In this document: in pieces, positions 1 through 7,126 of the stretch
Layout: every line of letters starts with the position of its first letter
How positions within the stretch are numbered: position 1 is the stretch's first letter
Origin: DASZHJ01 sp035581425
Lineage (GTDB): Bacteria; Pseudomonadota; Alphaproteobacteria; ATCC43930; CGMCC-115725
NCBI GenBank assembly: GCA_035581425.1
Contig: DATJVP010000101.1
Location: 1 to 15,233, forward strand
Direction of reading: 5' to 3'
DNA: 15,233 nucleotides
Program-made: the position numbers and the translations under genes
Notes under the pieces: model-generated
The model's input: the letters and a program-made list of their open reading frames with translations, nothing else
What the model was told of the DNA's origin: nothing
Database searches by the model: none

Positions 1-161
1 GGTGGCGCGTAGTAGGAGGGGTACCCGCCGGCGTAATAGCCCGGGTAGTAACCCGGTCCATAGACGCATCCCGAAAGGGCCGTGACAGTCGCGACCACAC
101 CGAGGATCGCGAAAACACGATGCCACCGACGGAGTGACCCCAGGCGTCTGCCAGCGCTCAT
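1..161 (-). CDS. Tyr/Gly/Pro-rich lipoprotein, 5' part only
   Basis: Read on the minus strand from an ATG at 159-161, this frame stays open to the window edge (53 complete codons). Residues 1-15 are Arg-rich, 16-29 are a hydrophobic signal segment, and residues 29-32 read L-S-G-C, a lipobox with the lipidated Cys at 32. After it comes a low-complexity stretch built of Y-Y-P-G and Y-Y-A type units. This is the architecture of small envelope lipoproteins with Tyr/Pro/Gly tails that are common in Hyphomicrobiales. An AAGGA ribosome site (169-173) lies 7 bases before the ATG and supports this start. The 3' part lies outside the window, so length and any C-terminal domain are unknown. It is divergent from the glycosyltransferase gene at 608. 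Function not recognised; export and lipidation are inferred from the signal. Confidence 0.72.
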   Translation of the reverse strand, partial: MSAGRRLGSLRRWHRVFAILGVVATVTALSGCVYGPGYYPGYYAGGYPSYYAP

Positions 162-496
162 ATTCCGATCCTTCGAAGAGATCCCGCGCGGGCAACTCAA
201 CCGCGAGCAGGGCTATACCATCGCTCCAGTGGCACCCAGAGGAGGGCGCACAGCGCGTCCACTGGCGAAGACAACGACAGCCCGAGCGCCTTCATTCCTT
301 CTCACAGCAGAAATGACACACGAGGTTTGCTAGGGTTGCCGGTCGGTTTGCGAGACTACTCGTCAATGTGCATTCGGTGAGTCGAGCGGTTTTAATCGCC
401 ACTTAACCAAGCTCGCAGAATCCTTGAGTAGGTTCACTGTGCTCAGCGCGTTGCATGGGTAAGGGCGCAAGACAGATAGTTGGCAATGAGTAGTCC

Positions 497-508
497 GTCG
501 GATCCGAC
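497..508. promoter_or_regulatory. Perfect 12-base palindrome upstream of the glycosyltransferase
   Basis: GTCGGATCCGAC equals its own reverse complement. It lies about 65 bases upstream of the predicted -35 element of the gene at 608. It could be an operator, but a 12-base palindrome is expected a few times by chance in 15 kb, so position is the only support. Confidence 0.2.
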
Positions 509-572
509 TTCACAGCTTCGTCGAGGGGTAGCATCTCGCTCCGAACAGATGCGGCTAGGGTAGGTCGCTGTC

Positions 573-601
573 TTGATTCAGCTCGGCGAGCGGATTATTC
601 A
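573..601 (+). promoter_or_regulatory. Predicted sigma-70-type promoter of the glycosyltransferase
   Basis: TTGATT at 573-578 and TATTCA at 596-601 are separated by 17 bases, the preferred spacing for the housekeeping sigma factor. The -10 element ends only 6 bases before the ATG at 608, so transcription would be expected to start at or within a base or two of the start codon. No Shine-Dalgarno sequence is visible before this ATG, which fits a leaderless message. This is a by-eye match and is not tested. Confidence 0.35.
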
Positions 602-607
602 CACGTC

Positions 608-1753
608 ATGAGGAAGCTTGCGAGCGAGATCGCAAAGCGGTTCCGCTGGTACCGCACAGAGCCGCTCCTCAGAGCCCTCTACAGCCTCGGACTGAACCCT
701 CGCCGCTGGGCGGCATCCGAGACGTACGATGGGTTGATGGCGCTCGGACGCGCCGGCGAGGCGGTGGGCCGGCCGAATGAAGCAATTTCCGCTTATGAAG
801 CGGCGTTGGCCATTGAGCCGACGGATAGCATTGCCGCAACTGCTCGCGCAATCCTATTGCTTCGCCGCGCATGGGGTAATCCGCTTCCGTCCCCCCCTGA
901 CAAGCACCAGACAATAAACCCCAGCGGGCGTATTACCATGAGGTCTCTCGGCCGGAACGGCCGCTTCGGAAATCAGATCTTCCAATATGGCTACCTGCGA
1001 CTATACGGGCACGTCCACCGCTTACAGGTCGAAGTGCCCGAGTGGATCGGGCGCTGGCTCTTCGACCTCGATGATCCTCTTCCGGGAGATTTGCTGCCGC
1101 GCGTCGCCGAGAACAAAGATCTCATTGGACCAGCGCTGAGCAAAGACGCCCCTCAAATGCTCGCAAACCGTGACGTCGAGGGCTGGTGTCAATGCCACAC
1201 CAGTTACTTCAACCCGCACCGAGAGTTGTTCCGAACCCTATTTCGGCCCGGCGTGCGGCTTCAGCCGATCGTCGATCGCGCGATGGCACGCCTGAAAACG
1301 CTCGGGCGAACATTGGTCGCAGTTCATGTGCGACGGGGTGATTATATAGGCGGGGAGCTGTTCTGGGCGACACCGTCGTCCTGGTACCTCGAATGGCTCA
1401 GAGAGATTTGGCAGAGCCTCGAGGGGCCACTGCTCTACGTCGCGAGCGACGACGCTTCGGTATATCGCGAATTCGCGGATTTCTCTCCGATCACGGCCCA
1501 GGATCTTGATGTGACCATTCCGGGCGCCGAAATGTATCCCGACTTTTGCGTTCTTGCCTGCGCGGATATTCTCGCGATCTCAAACAGCAGTTTCTCGGTA
1601 ACCGCAGCTATGCTGAACGAGAAAGCACGCTCCTTCGTGAGGCCTGCGCCGATTGAACGCCGGCTTGTTCCATTCGATCCCTGGAGTACGACGGTCTTGC
1701 TGAGTTCAACTTGGCGCTCGGTCCCAAACTGTAATCAAGCGGGTCCAGGCTGA
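608..1753 (+). CDS. GT11-family (fucosyltransferase-like) glycosyltransferase with N-terminal TPR-like segment
   Basis: The 381-residue product has two parts. Residues ~36-88 look like one to two TPR helical hairpins (A-x-x-x-G-R-x-x-E-A-I-x-x-Y-E-x-A-L). Residues ~107-345 look like glycosyltransferase family 11, which holds alpha-1,2-fucosyltransferases. The family's entry motif is G-R-F-G-N-Q-I-F-Q-Y (118-127), the nucleotide-sugar-binding motif is H-V-R-R-G-D-Y (240-246), and the late motif is N-S-S-F-S (326-330) after a C-V-L-A-C-A-D-I segment. By family it would transfer fucose or a related sugar to a surface glycan in the cytoplasm. There is no signal peptide. The usual GT11 core is about 280-300 residues; the TPR-like extension accounts for the extra length. 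It stands alone, with no other polysaccharide genes beside it, and its codons are less GC-rich than those of the arc genes, suggesting separate acquisition. Donor and acceptor are not predictable. Confidence 0.82.
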   Translation: MRKLASEIAKRFRWYRTEPLLRALYSLGLNPRRWAASETYDGLMALGRAGEAVGRPNEAISAYEAALAIEPTDSIAATARAILLLRRAWGNPLPSPPDKHQTINPSGRITMRSLGRNGRFGNQIFQYGYLRLYGHVHRLQVEVPEWIGRWLFDLDDPLPGDLLPRVAENKDLIGPALSKDAPQMLANRDVEGWCQCHTSYFNPHRELFRTLFRPGVRLQPIVDRAMARLKTLGRTLVAVHVRRGDYIGGELFWATPSSWYLEWLREIWQSLEGPLLYVASDDASVYREFADFSPITAQDLDVTIPGAEMYPDFCVLACADILAISNSSFSVTAAMLNEKARSFVRPAPIERRLVPFDPWSTTVLLSSTWRSVPNCNQAGPG

Positions 1754-1852
1754 AGAGTTCTTGCTGCAATTGACCTGATGGGGCGGACGGATCCCCTCGG
1801 TTGTGGCTCTCACGGTCCGCCGTGGTTTGACGGCCTCCGCATTGCGTTCTCC

Positions 1853-2023
1853 TCAGGCCGGATTGAGCCAATCGGTGACATCGAGCCCGCGAGACTTCGC
1901 GAGGACGTAAATCGAGCGGTAGATGTGCGTGTCGCTCGGCTACGCTTTGAAGTCGCGCATTTCGTCAAAGGAGTTGGAGGCTGAGGCGGCCAAGCGATCG
2001 GCAACGTCTTTCGACTCGTTCAT
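1853..2023 (-). pseudogene. Possible decayed coding remnant with one internal stop
   Basis: From the ATG at 2021-2023 a minus-strand frame runs 27 codons to a TAG at 1940-1942, then continues in the same frame for 28 codons to a TGA at 1853-1855. The second half (H-I-Y-R-S-I-Y-V-L-A-K-S-R-G-L-D-V-T-D-W-L) has balanced, protein-like composition and G/C at most third positions, unlike the Arg-rich shadows elsewhere. One C-to-T change (CAG to TAG) would explain the break. I cannot name the family; a fragment of a mobile-element or DNA-associated protein is only a guess. It may equally be chance. Confidence 0.25.
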
Positions 2024-2291
2024 TGAGACGCTCGCCGCAATTGGCCTCGATCCCCCAGCCCCTGCGGTAATGGGTGAGGGCAAGCGCCAGCCTGCGAGCA
2101 TCCAGCATCATGGTGCAGCGCAGCTATGGGTTTTGGAGGAGCCCAATACAGCGAATTTCTGAGGTTCCTCCGGGATGAATCCGATTCCGGCTTCGCGGGT
2201 CCGCGCTTACTCTCGAAACATTCAGGCCCGGCCGGTCGACGACAGGCGGAAGGGCGCCTGGCAGACGGAACCGAGCGAAGGGCCGCGCCGT

Positions 2292-2298
2292 AGGGAGG
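2292..2298 (+). promoter_or_regulatory. Ribosome binding site of arcD
   Basis: AGGGAGG lies 9 bases before the ATG at 2308. It is the strongest Shine-Dalgarno match near this end and fixes the arcD start against the long alternative frame that begins at 2175. Confidence 0.7.
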
Positions 2299-2307
2299 CG
2301 CGCGACC

Positions 2308-3783
2308 ATGTCGACGGCACCCGCAACACCATCGGCCGAAGTCTCCGCGCAGGACAAATCCGGCAAGCTCTCGCTCCTGCCCCTGGTCGCGCTCGTCGTG
2401 GGCTCGATGATCGGCGGCGGTGTCTTCAACCTGCCGAGCGACATGTCCGCGCACGCATCGCCGGGCGCCATCGTCATCGGCTGGGCGATCACGGGCCTGG
2501 GCATGCTGATGCTGGCCTTCGTCTACCAAGGCCTGGCGCTGCGCAAGCCAGCGCTCAACAGCGGACCCTATGCATACGCCCGGGCGGGCTTCGGCGCCTA
2601 TGTCGGCTTCCAATCCGCCTGGGGGTACTGGATCAGCGCCTGGCTCGGCAACGTCTCCTACGCCGTCGCAATCTTCGGCTCGCTCGCGTTCTTCTTCCCC
2701 TTCTTCGGGAAGGGCAACAACCTGCAATCCGTGATCGGGGCCTCGGTCGCGCTGTGGCTCATTCACGCGCTGGTGCTGAAGGGCGCGAAGCAGGCGGCTT
2801 TCGTCAACGTCGTCACCACGGCGGCCAAGGTCGTCCCGCTCGTGGTCTTCGCGATCATCGCGATCTTCGCCTTCCACTACGACAGATTCACACTCAATTT
2901 TTGGGGCGCGGCCGGGGCGGGAAGCGAGGGGCTGGGCAGCGTGGTCGATCAGGTGAAATCGACTATGCTGGTGACGCTCTGGGTCTTCATCGGTATCGAG
3001 GGCGCTTCCGTCTACAGCTCGCGTGCCGCCAGGCGGTCGGATGTCGGCACGGCGACAGTGATCGGCTTCTTCGGCGCGCTCGCCATTTACGTCCTGGTGT
3101 CGCTGCTCTCGACGGGAATCCTGACGCAAAAGGAGCTCGCGGGTCTCGCCGTTCCCTCGATGGCGGGCGTGCTCGAGAGCCTCGTGGGCAAATGGGGCGC
3201 CGGGCTCATCAGCATCGGCCTCGTCGTCAGCGTCGGCGGCGCGTTCCTCTCCTGGACCATGCTCTGCGCCGAGATCCCCTATGTCGCCGCCAAAGATGGG
3301 AATTTTCCGCGCTGGTTCGCAGCGGAGAACGCCGCGGGCTCGCCGGTCAACTCGCTCTGGATCACCAATGCGCTGGTGCAGATATTCCTGATCATCACGC
3401 TGTTCGCGAGCTCGACCTACCAGTTCCTCTACTCAATTGCATCGGTCGCGATCTTGCCGCCCTATGTCTTCTCCGGCGCCTACGCGCTGAAGCTCGCGCT
3501 GAGCGGCGAGACCTATGAGCGCGACGCTTCCGCAAGGAGCCGCGACATCGTCGTTGGCGGTCTCGCGACGATCTACGGGGTCTGGCTCTGCTACGCGGCC
3601 GATCTCAAATACCTGCTGCTCGCGACGATCCTCTTCGCGCCGGCGACGGTGATTTACGTGATTGCGCGCCGCGAGCGAGGCGAGCGCATGTTCACCGCGG
3701 CCGAGCTCGCCATCGCCGCCTTGCTCACTGCCGCCGCACTCTACGCGATCTACGAGCTCGCGACCGGCGGCATCAAAGTCTGA
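2308..3783 (+). CDS. arcD: Arginine/ornithine antiporter ArcD (APC family)
   Basis: The 491-residue polytopic inner-membrane protein belongs to the basic amino acid/polyamine antiporters of the APC superfamily. After a polar N-terminus of ~22 residues, the TM1 motif V-G-S-M-I-G-G-G-V-F-N-L-P (31-43) marks the unwound substrate-binding helix of this fold. Further signatures are N-S-G-P-Y-A-Y-A-R (TM2-3 region) and L-W-V-F-I-G-I-E-G-A-S-V (TM6). About 12 hydrophobic segments are readable, the usual number, and length is typical. It should exchange external arginine for internal ornithine, feeding the deiminase pathway without net energy cost. It is the first gene of a same-strand set; arcA follows after 36 bases. 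The arginine/ornithine assignment rests on family plus operon context; lysine or other basic amino acids are possible alternatives. Confidence 0.93.
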   Translation: MSTAPATPSAEVSAQDKSGKLSLLPLVALVVGSMIGGGVFNLPSDMSAHASPGAIVIGWAITGLGMLMLAFVYQGLALRKPALNSGPYAYARAGFGAYVGFQSAWGYWISAWLGNVSYAVAIFGSLAFFFPFFGKGNNLQSVIGASVALWLIHALVLKGAKQAAFVNVVTTAAKVVPLVVFAIIAIFAFHYDRFTLNFWGAAGAGSEGLGSVVDQVKSTMLVTLWVFIGIEGASVYSSRAARRSDVGTATVIGFFGALAIYVLVSLLSTGILTQKELAGLAVPSMAGVLESLVGKWGAGLISIGLVVSVGGAFLSWTMLCAEIPYVAAKDGNFPRWFAAENAAGSPVNSLWITNALVQIFLIITLFASSTYQFLYSIASVAILPPYVFSGAYALKLALSGETYERDASARSRDIVVGGLATIYGVWLCYAADLKYLLLATILFAPATVIYVIARRERGERMFTAAELAIAALLTAAALYAIYELATGGIKV

Positions 3784-3819
3784 GCTCGGAAAACCGTCCA
3801 TCAACCCACGGGATGAAAC

Positions 3820-5052
3820 ATGGAACGGAAACTCGGCGCCAACTCAGAGGTCGGGAAGCTCCGGACGGTCATGGTCTGCCGTCCCGGCCTCGCGCATCAG
3901 CGGCTCACGCCCGGCAACTGCCACGATCTGCTCTTCGACGACGTGATCTGGGTCCATGAAGCGCAGAAGGACCATCACGATTTCGTCTTGAAGATGCAGG
4001 AGCGCGGCGTCGAGGTGCTTGAGCTGCACGAGATGCTCGCGCAGACGCTGGGTTCCGCGGAAGCGCGCGCCTGGGTGCTCGACCGCCGTATCACCGCCAA
4101 CAGCGTCGGCCGCGCGCTGGCGAAAATCATCCGGCCGTGGCTCGATGCGATGCCGGGCGCTAAATTGGCCGATCACCTGATCGGCGGCATCGCCATGGAG
4201 GATTTGCCGAAGAGCGAGAGCTCGGCCCTGCTCCTCAACGTCCTCGGCGCCACGTCGTTCCTGATCCCGCCGGTTCCGAACACGCTCTTCCAGCGCGATC
4301 CTTCCTGCTGGATCTACGGCGGCGTCACCTGCAATCCCATGTTCTGGCCGGCGCGGCAGCCGGAGACGCTGCTGATGCGCGCGCTCTACAAGTTCCACCC
4401 GATCTTCAAGGGCGGGAAATTCAAGATCTGGTTCGGCGATTCCGACGAGAACTTCACCGGCGTCAGCGTCGAGGGCGGCGACGTCATGCCCATCGGCAAG
4501 GGCGTCGTGCTCATCGGCATGGGCGAGCGCACCAATCATCAAGCGGTGGGCCAGATCGCCTCCGAGCTGTTCAAGCACAAGGCGGCCGAGCGGGTGATCG
4601 CCTGCGTCATGCCGAAGAGCCGCGCGGCGATGCACCTCGACACGGTCTTCAGTCTTTGCGATCGCGACGCCTGCACCGTCTTCCGCGAGGTGGTCGATCA
4701 GATCTCCTGCTACAGCATCCGCCCCAATGGCGACAAGGGCGAGATCGACGTGAAAGCCGACAAGAAGCCGCTGCTCCAAGTCGTGCCCGAGGCGGTCGGT
4801 CTCAAGAAGCTCCGAGTGATCGAGACCGGCGGCAACGCCTGGCAGGCCGAGCGCGAGCAATGGGACGACGGCAACAACGTGGTGGCGCTAGAGCCCGGCG
4901 TCGTCGTCGCCTACGACCGCAACACCCATACCAACACGCTCCTGCGCAAAGCCGGGATCGAGGTTATCACGGTGCGCGGGTCCGAGCTCGGCCGCGGCCG
5001 CGGCGGCGGCCATTGCATGACCTGCCCGATCTCGCGCGACCCCGTCTATTGA
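3820..5052 (+). CDS. arcA: Arginine deiminase ArcA
   Basis: Cytoplasmic enzyme hydrolysing L-arginine to L-citrulline and ammonia, the first step of the arginine deiminase pathway. The product has 410 residues, close to the ~418 of the Pseudomonas aeruginosa enzyme. The guanidino-modifying active site is complete: Asp160 (F-Q-R-D-P), Glu218 (V-E-G-G-D), His272 and Asp274 (M-H-L-D-T-V-F), and the nucleophile Cys399 in G-G-G-H-C-M-T-C-P near the C-terminus. These correspond to Asp166, Glu224, His278, Asp280 and Cys406 of the Pseudomonas enzyme as I recall it. The start follows a modest GGGATGA ribosome site. It lies 36 bases after arcD and 31 before arcB. The intact active site argues for a working enzyme. 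Confidence 0.96.
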   Translation: MERKLGANSEVGKLRTVMVCRPGLAHQRLTPGNCHDLLFDDVIWVHEAQKDHHDFVLKMQERGVEVLELHEMLAQTLGSAEARAWVLDRRITANSVGRALAKIIRPWLDAMPGAKLADHLIGGIAMEDLPKSESSALLLNVLGATSFLIPPVPNTLFQRDPSCWIYGGVTCNPMFWPARQPETLLMRALYKFHPIFKGGKFKIWFGDSDENFTGVSVEGGDVMPIGKGVVLIGMGERTNHQAVGQIASELFKHKAAERVIACVMPKSRAAMHLDTVFSLCDRDACTVFREVVDQISCYSIRPNGDKGEIDVKADKKPLLQVVPEAVGLKKLRVIETGGNAWQAEREQWDDGNNVVALEPGVVVAYDRNTHTNTLLRKAGIEVITVRGSELGRGRGGGHCMTCPISRDPVY

Positions 5053-5083
5053 GCGTGTCCCGCCTCGCAACAGGAGATTCCAC

Positions 5084-6085
5084 ATGAGCTTGAATTTGCG
5101 CAACCGCTCCCTGCTGACGGTGCAGGACTTCACGCAACGAGAATTCCGCTACCTCCTCGATCTCGCCAGGGACCTCAAGCGCGCGAAATACGCCCGCACC
5201 GAGCAGGAGCACCTCAAGGGCAAGGAGATCGTGCTGATCTTCGAGAAGACCTCGACCCGCACCCGCTGCGCCTTCGAGGTCGCCTGCTACGATCAAGGCG
5301 CCAACGTGACCTATCTCGATCCCTCGGGATCGCAGATTGGACACAAGGAATCCGTCAAGGACACCGCCCGCGTGCTCGGGCGCATGTACGACGCGATCGA
5401 ATTCCGGGGCTATTCGCAGGAGGCGGTCGAGGATCTCGCAAAATTCGCGGGCGTGCCGGTCTTCAACGGTCTCACCGACGAGTACCACCCGACGCAGATG
5501 GTCGCGGACGTCATGACCATGCGCGAGTACAGCGACAAGCCCCTGCATGAGATCAAATACGCCTATGTCGGCGACACTCGCTCGAACATGGGGCATTCGC
5601 TGATGATCGTGGGTTGTCTCATGGGCATGGACGTCCGCATCTGCGGACCGAAGTCCCTCTGGCCCTCGGAAGACTACCTCAAGATCGCGCGCGACCTCGA
5701 GAAGCGTTACGGCGCCAAGCTCACGATCACCGACGATCCCAAGAAGGCCGTCAGGGGCGCCGATTTCGTCCACACTGACGTCTGGGTCTCGATGGGCGAG
5801 GCGAAGGAGGTCTGGGGGCAGCGCATCAAGCTGCTGAAGCGCTATCAGGTCGACATGAAGATGATGAAGGCGACCGGCAATCCCCGGGCGAAGTTCATGC
5901 ATTGCCTGCCGGCCTTCCATAACCTCGAGACCAAGGTCGGGCGCGACATCCACGCGCAATTCGGCATCACCGCGATGGAGGTGACGGAGGAAGTGTTCGA
6001 GTCCGAGCTCAACATCGCCTTCGAGCAGGCAGAGAACCGCATGCACACCATCAAGGCGATCCTCGTCGCGACGCTCGGGGATTGA
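5084..6085 (+). CDS. arcB: Ornithine carbamoyltransferase, catabolic (ArcB)
   Basis: The 333-residue enzyme interconverts citrulline plus phosphate with ornithine plus carbamoyl phosphate. All family signatures are present: the carbamoyl-phosphate loop S-T-R-T-R (57-61), H-P-T-Q (135-138), the ornithine-binding region D232 with S-M-G (236-238), and H-C-L-P (273-276). An AGGAGA ribosome site (5072-5077) lies 6 bases before the ATG. Sequence alone does not separate catabolic ArcB from anabolic ArgF. Position between arcA and arcC, with 4 bases to the next gene, makes the catabolic role much more likely. It works in the cytoplasm, probably as a homo-oligomer as in the family. Confidence 0.95.
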   Translation: MSLNLRNRSLLTVQDFTQREFRYLLDLARDLKRAKYARTEQEHLKGKEIVLIFEKTSTRTRCAFEVACYDQGANVTYLDPSGSQIGHKESVKDTARVLGRMYDAIEFRGYSQEAVEDLAKFAGVPVFNGLTDEYHPTQMVADVMTMREYSDKPLHEIKYAYVGDTRSNMGHSLMIVGCLMGMDVRICGPKSLWPSEDYLKIARDLEKRYGAKLTITDDPKKAVRGADFVHTDVWVSMGEAKEVWGQRIKLLKRYQVDMKMMKATGNPRAKFMHCLPAFHNLETKVGRDIHAQFGITAMEVTEEVFESELNIAFEQAENRMHTIKAILVATLGD

Positions 6086-6089
6086 CCCC

Positions 6090-7025
6090 ATGCGCATCCT
6101 GGTCGCTCTCGGGGGCAACGCGCTGCTGCGCCGCGGCGAGCCGATGACCGCGGAAGCGCAGCGCGCGAACGTGCAGATTGCCGCCACCGCTCTCGCCGCG
6201 ATCCATCCCGGCAATCAACTCGTCATCACGCACGGCAACGGGCCGCAGGTGGGGCTGCTCGCGCTGCAGGGCGCGGCCTACAAGCCCGACGAGGCCTATC
6301 CGCTGGACGTGCTGGGCGCGCAGACCGAGGGCATGATCGGCTACATGATCGAGCAGGAGCTCGGCAACCTCCTACCCTTCGAGGTGCCCTTCGCGACCAT
6401 CCTCACCATGGTCGAGGTCGATCGCGACGATCCCGGCTTCAAGAACCCGACGAAGTTCATCGGCCCGGTCTACTCCGAGGCCGATGCGCAGCGGCTGAAG
6501 GGCGAGAAGGGATGGGCGATGAAGAAGGACGGCGACAAATGGCGCCGCGTCGTCGCTTCGCCGGTCCCGAAGCAGATCTTCGAAGTCCGGCCGATGAAAT
6601 GGCTGCTCGACAACGGAACCATCGTGATCGCCGCTGGCGGCGGCGGCATTCCCACGGTCTACGATCCCGGCCGCAAGCTTCGGGGCATCGAGGCCGTGAT
6701 CGACAAGGATTTCTGCTCCGAACTCCTGGCGCGCCAACTCGACGCGGATTTCTTCATCATGGCAACCGATGCCGACGCGGTCTTCCTCGATTGGGGCAAG
6801 CCGACCGCGAAGGCGTTCCGGCGCGCCAACCCGTCGGCGATCCGCGAGTTCCCGTTTCCCGCGGGCTCGATGGGGCCGAAGGTCGAGGCCGCCTGCCAAT
6901 TCGCGGAAAAGACCGGCAAGCGCGCCGCCATCGGCGCGCTCAAGGATCTGCCGGCGATCCTGCAGGGCGAAGCCGGCACCATCGTCAGCACGAACATGGG
7001 CGGCATCGAGTGGGGCACTGATTGA
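6090..7025 (+). CDS. arcC: Carbamate kinase ArcC
   Basis: Transfers the phosphate of carbamoyl phosphate to ADP, giving ATP, CO2 and ammonia; this is the energy-yielding end of the pathway. The 311-residue length is typical. Signatures are L-G-G-N-A-L (7-12), H-G-N-G-P-Q-V-G (48-55), A-G-G-G-G-I-P (182-188), I-D-K-D (204-207), T-D-A-D-A-V (226-231) and G-S-M-G-P-K-V-E-A (259-267). The start is 4 bases after the arcB stop, so the two are very likely translationally coupled. No terminator is visible in the following 101 bases; the transcript may run into the binding-protein gene. Confidence 0.96.
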   Translation: MRILVALGGNALLRRGEPMTAEAQRANVQIAATALAAIHPGNQLVITHGNGPQVGLLALQGAAYKPDEAYPLDVLGAQTEGMIGYMIEQELGNLLPFEVPFATILTMVEVDRDDPGFKNPTKFIGPVYSEADAQRLKGEKGWAMKKDGDKWRRVVASPVPKQIFEVRPMKWLLDNGTIVIAAGGGGIPTVYDPGRKLRGIEAVIDKDFCSELLARQLDADFFIMATDADAVFLDWGKPTAKAFRRANPSAIREFPFPAGSMGPKVEAACQFAEKTGKRAAIGALKDLPAILQGEAGTIVSTNMGGIEWGTD

Positions 7026-7126
7026 TCTAAACATCCTTCCTCTGAGTCGGCCGAAAACCCGCGAAAACCATGGACCGAGCGCCACCAGCTCCCCGTGAGA
7101 AAGGACGCCGGCAGGACGGACTTGCG

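Larger units (their letters stand above)
162..607. other. 446-base divergent intergenic region
   Basis: This spacer separates the minus-strand lipoprotein from the plus-strand glycosyltransferase. It is visibly richer in A and T than the rest of the window, and I found no open frame in it with a credible start and coding character. It should hold promoters for both genes. On the glycosyltransferase side there is a promoter-like pair at 573-601, and a perfect 12-base palindrome lies at 497-508. No RNA gene or terminator was recognised. Confidence 0.6.
1754..2307. other. 554-base gene-poor junction region
   Basis: Between the glycosyltransferase and arcD no intact gene is convincing. Short open frames exist on both strands, but none has a good ribosome site and a family signature. 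A minus-strand stretch at 1853-2023 reads like coding sequence broken by one stop codon. Hairpin-forming pieces are present (7-base arms 1782-1788/1815-1821; 5-base arms 1819-1823/1830-1834), but none is followed by a T run. The last ~145 bases must carry the arc promoter and leader. I see no clear -35/-10 pair and no symmetric FNR/ANR-type box (TTGAT-N4-ATCAA) there. Confidence 0.5.

Noticed and set aside
82..333. 83-codon plus-strand frame across the left edge
   Set aside because: It is antisense to the lipoprotein signal sequence, lacks a ribosome site, and its composition is not protein-like.
1782..1834. Hairpins just after the glycosyltransferase as a Rho-independent terminator
   Set aside because: Arms are only 5-7 bases, one loop is 26 bases, and no T run follows.
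2030..2060. FNR/ANR-type box upstream of arcD (TTGGC-N4-ATCCC)
   Set aside because: Only partial agreement with TTGAT-N4-ATCAA and over 240 bases from the arcD start; not above chance.
2175..3518. 447-codon plus-strand frame over arcD
   Set aside because: Arg-rich, low-information translation in a shifted frame of arcD; no family signature and no ribosome site comparable to that of arcD.
3844..4860. 338-codon minus-strand frame opposite arcA
   Set aside because: Same shadow effect; composition is skewed and arcA accounts for the coding constraint.
4967..6214. 415-codon minus-strand frame opposite arcB
   Set aside because: Antisense shadow typical of GC-rich DNA. arcB in the sense direction has every family motif; the antisense product is rich in Asp, His, Leu and Arg with no recognisable domain.
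7070..7126. Earlier in-frame ATG at 7070 as start of the binding protein
   Set aside because: It would add 19 polar residues before a textbook signal peptide; the ATG at 7127 has a better ribosome site and puts the signal at the N-terminus.
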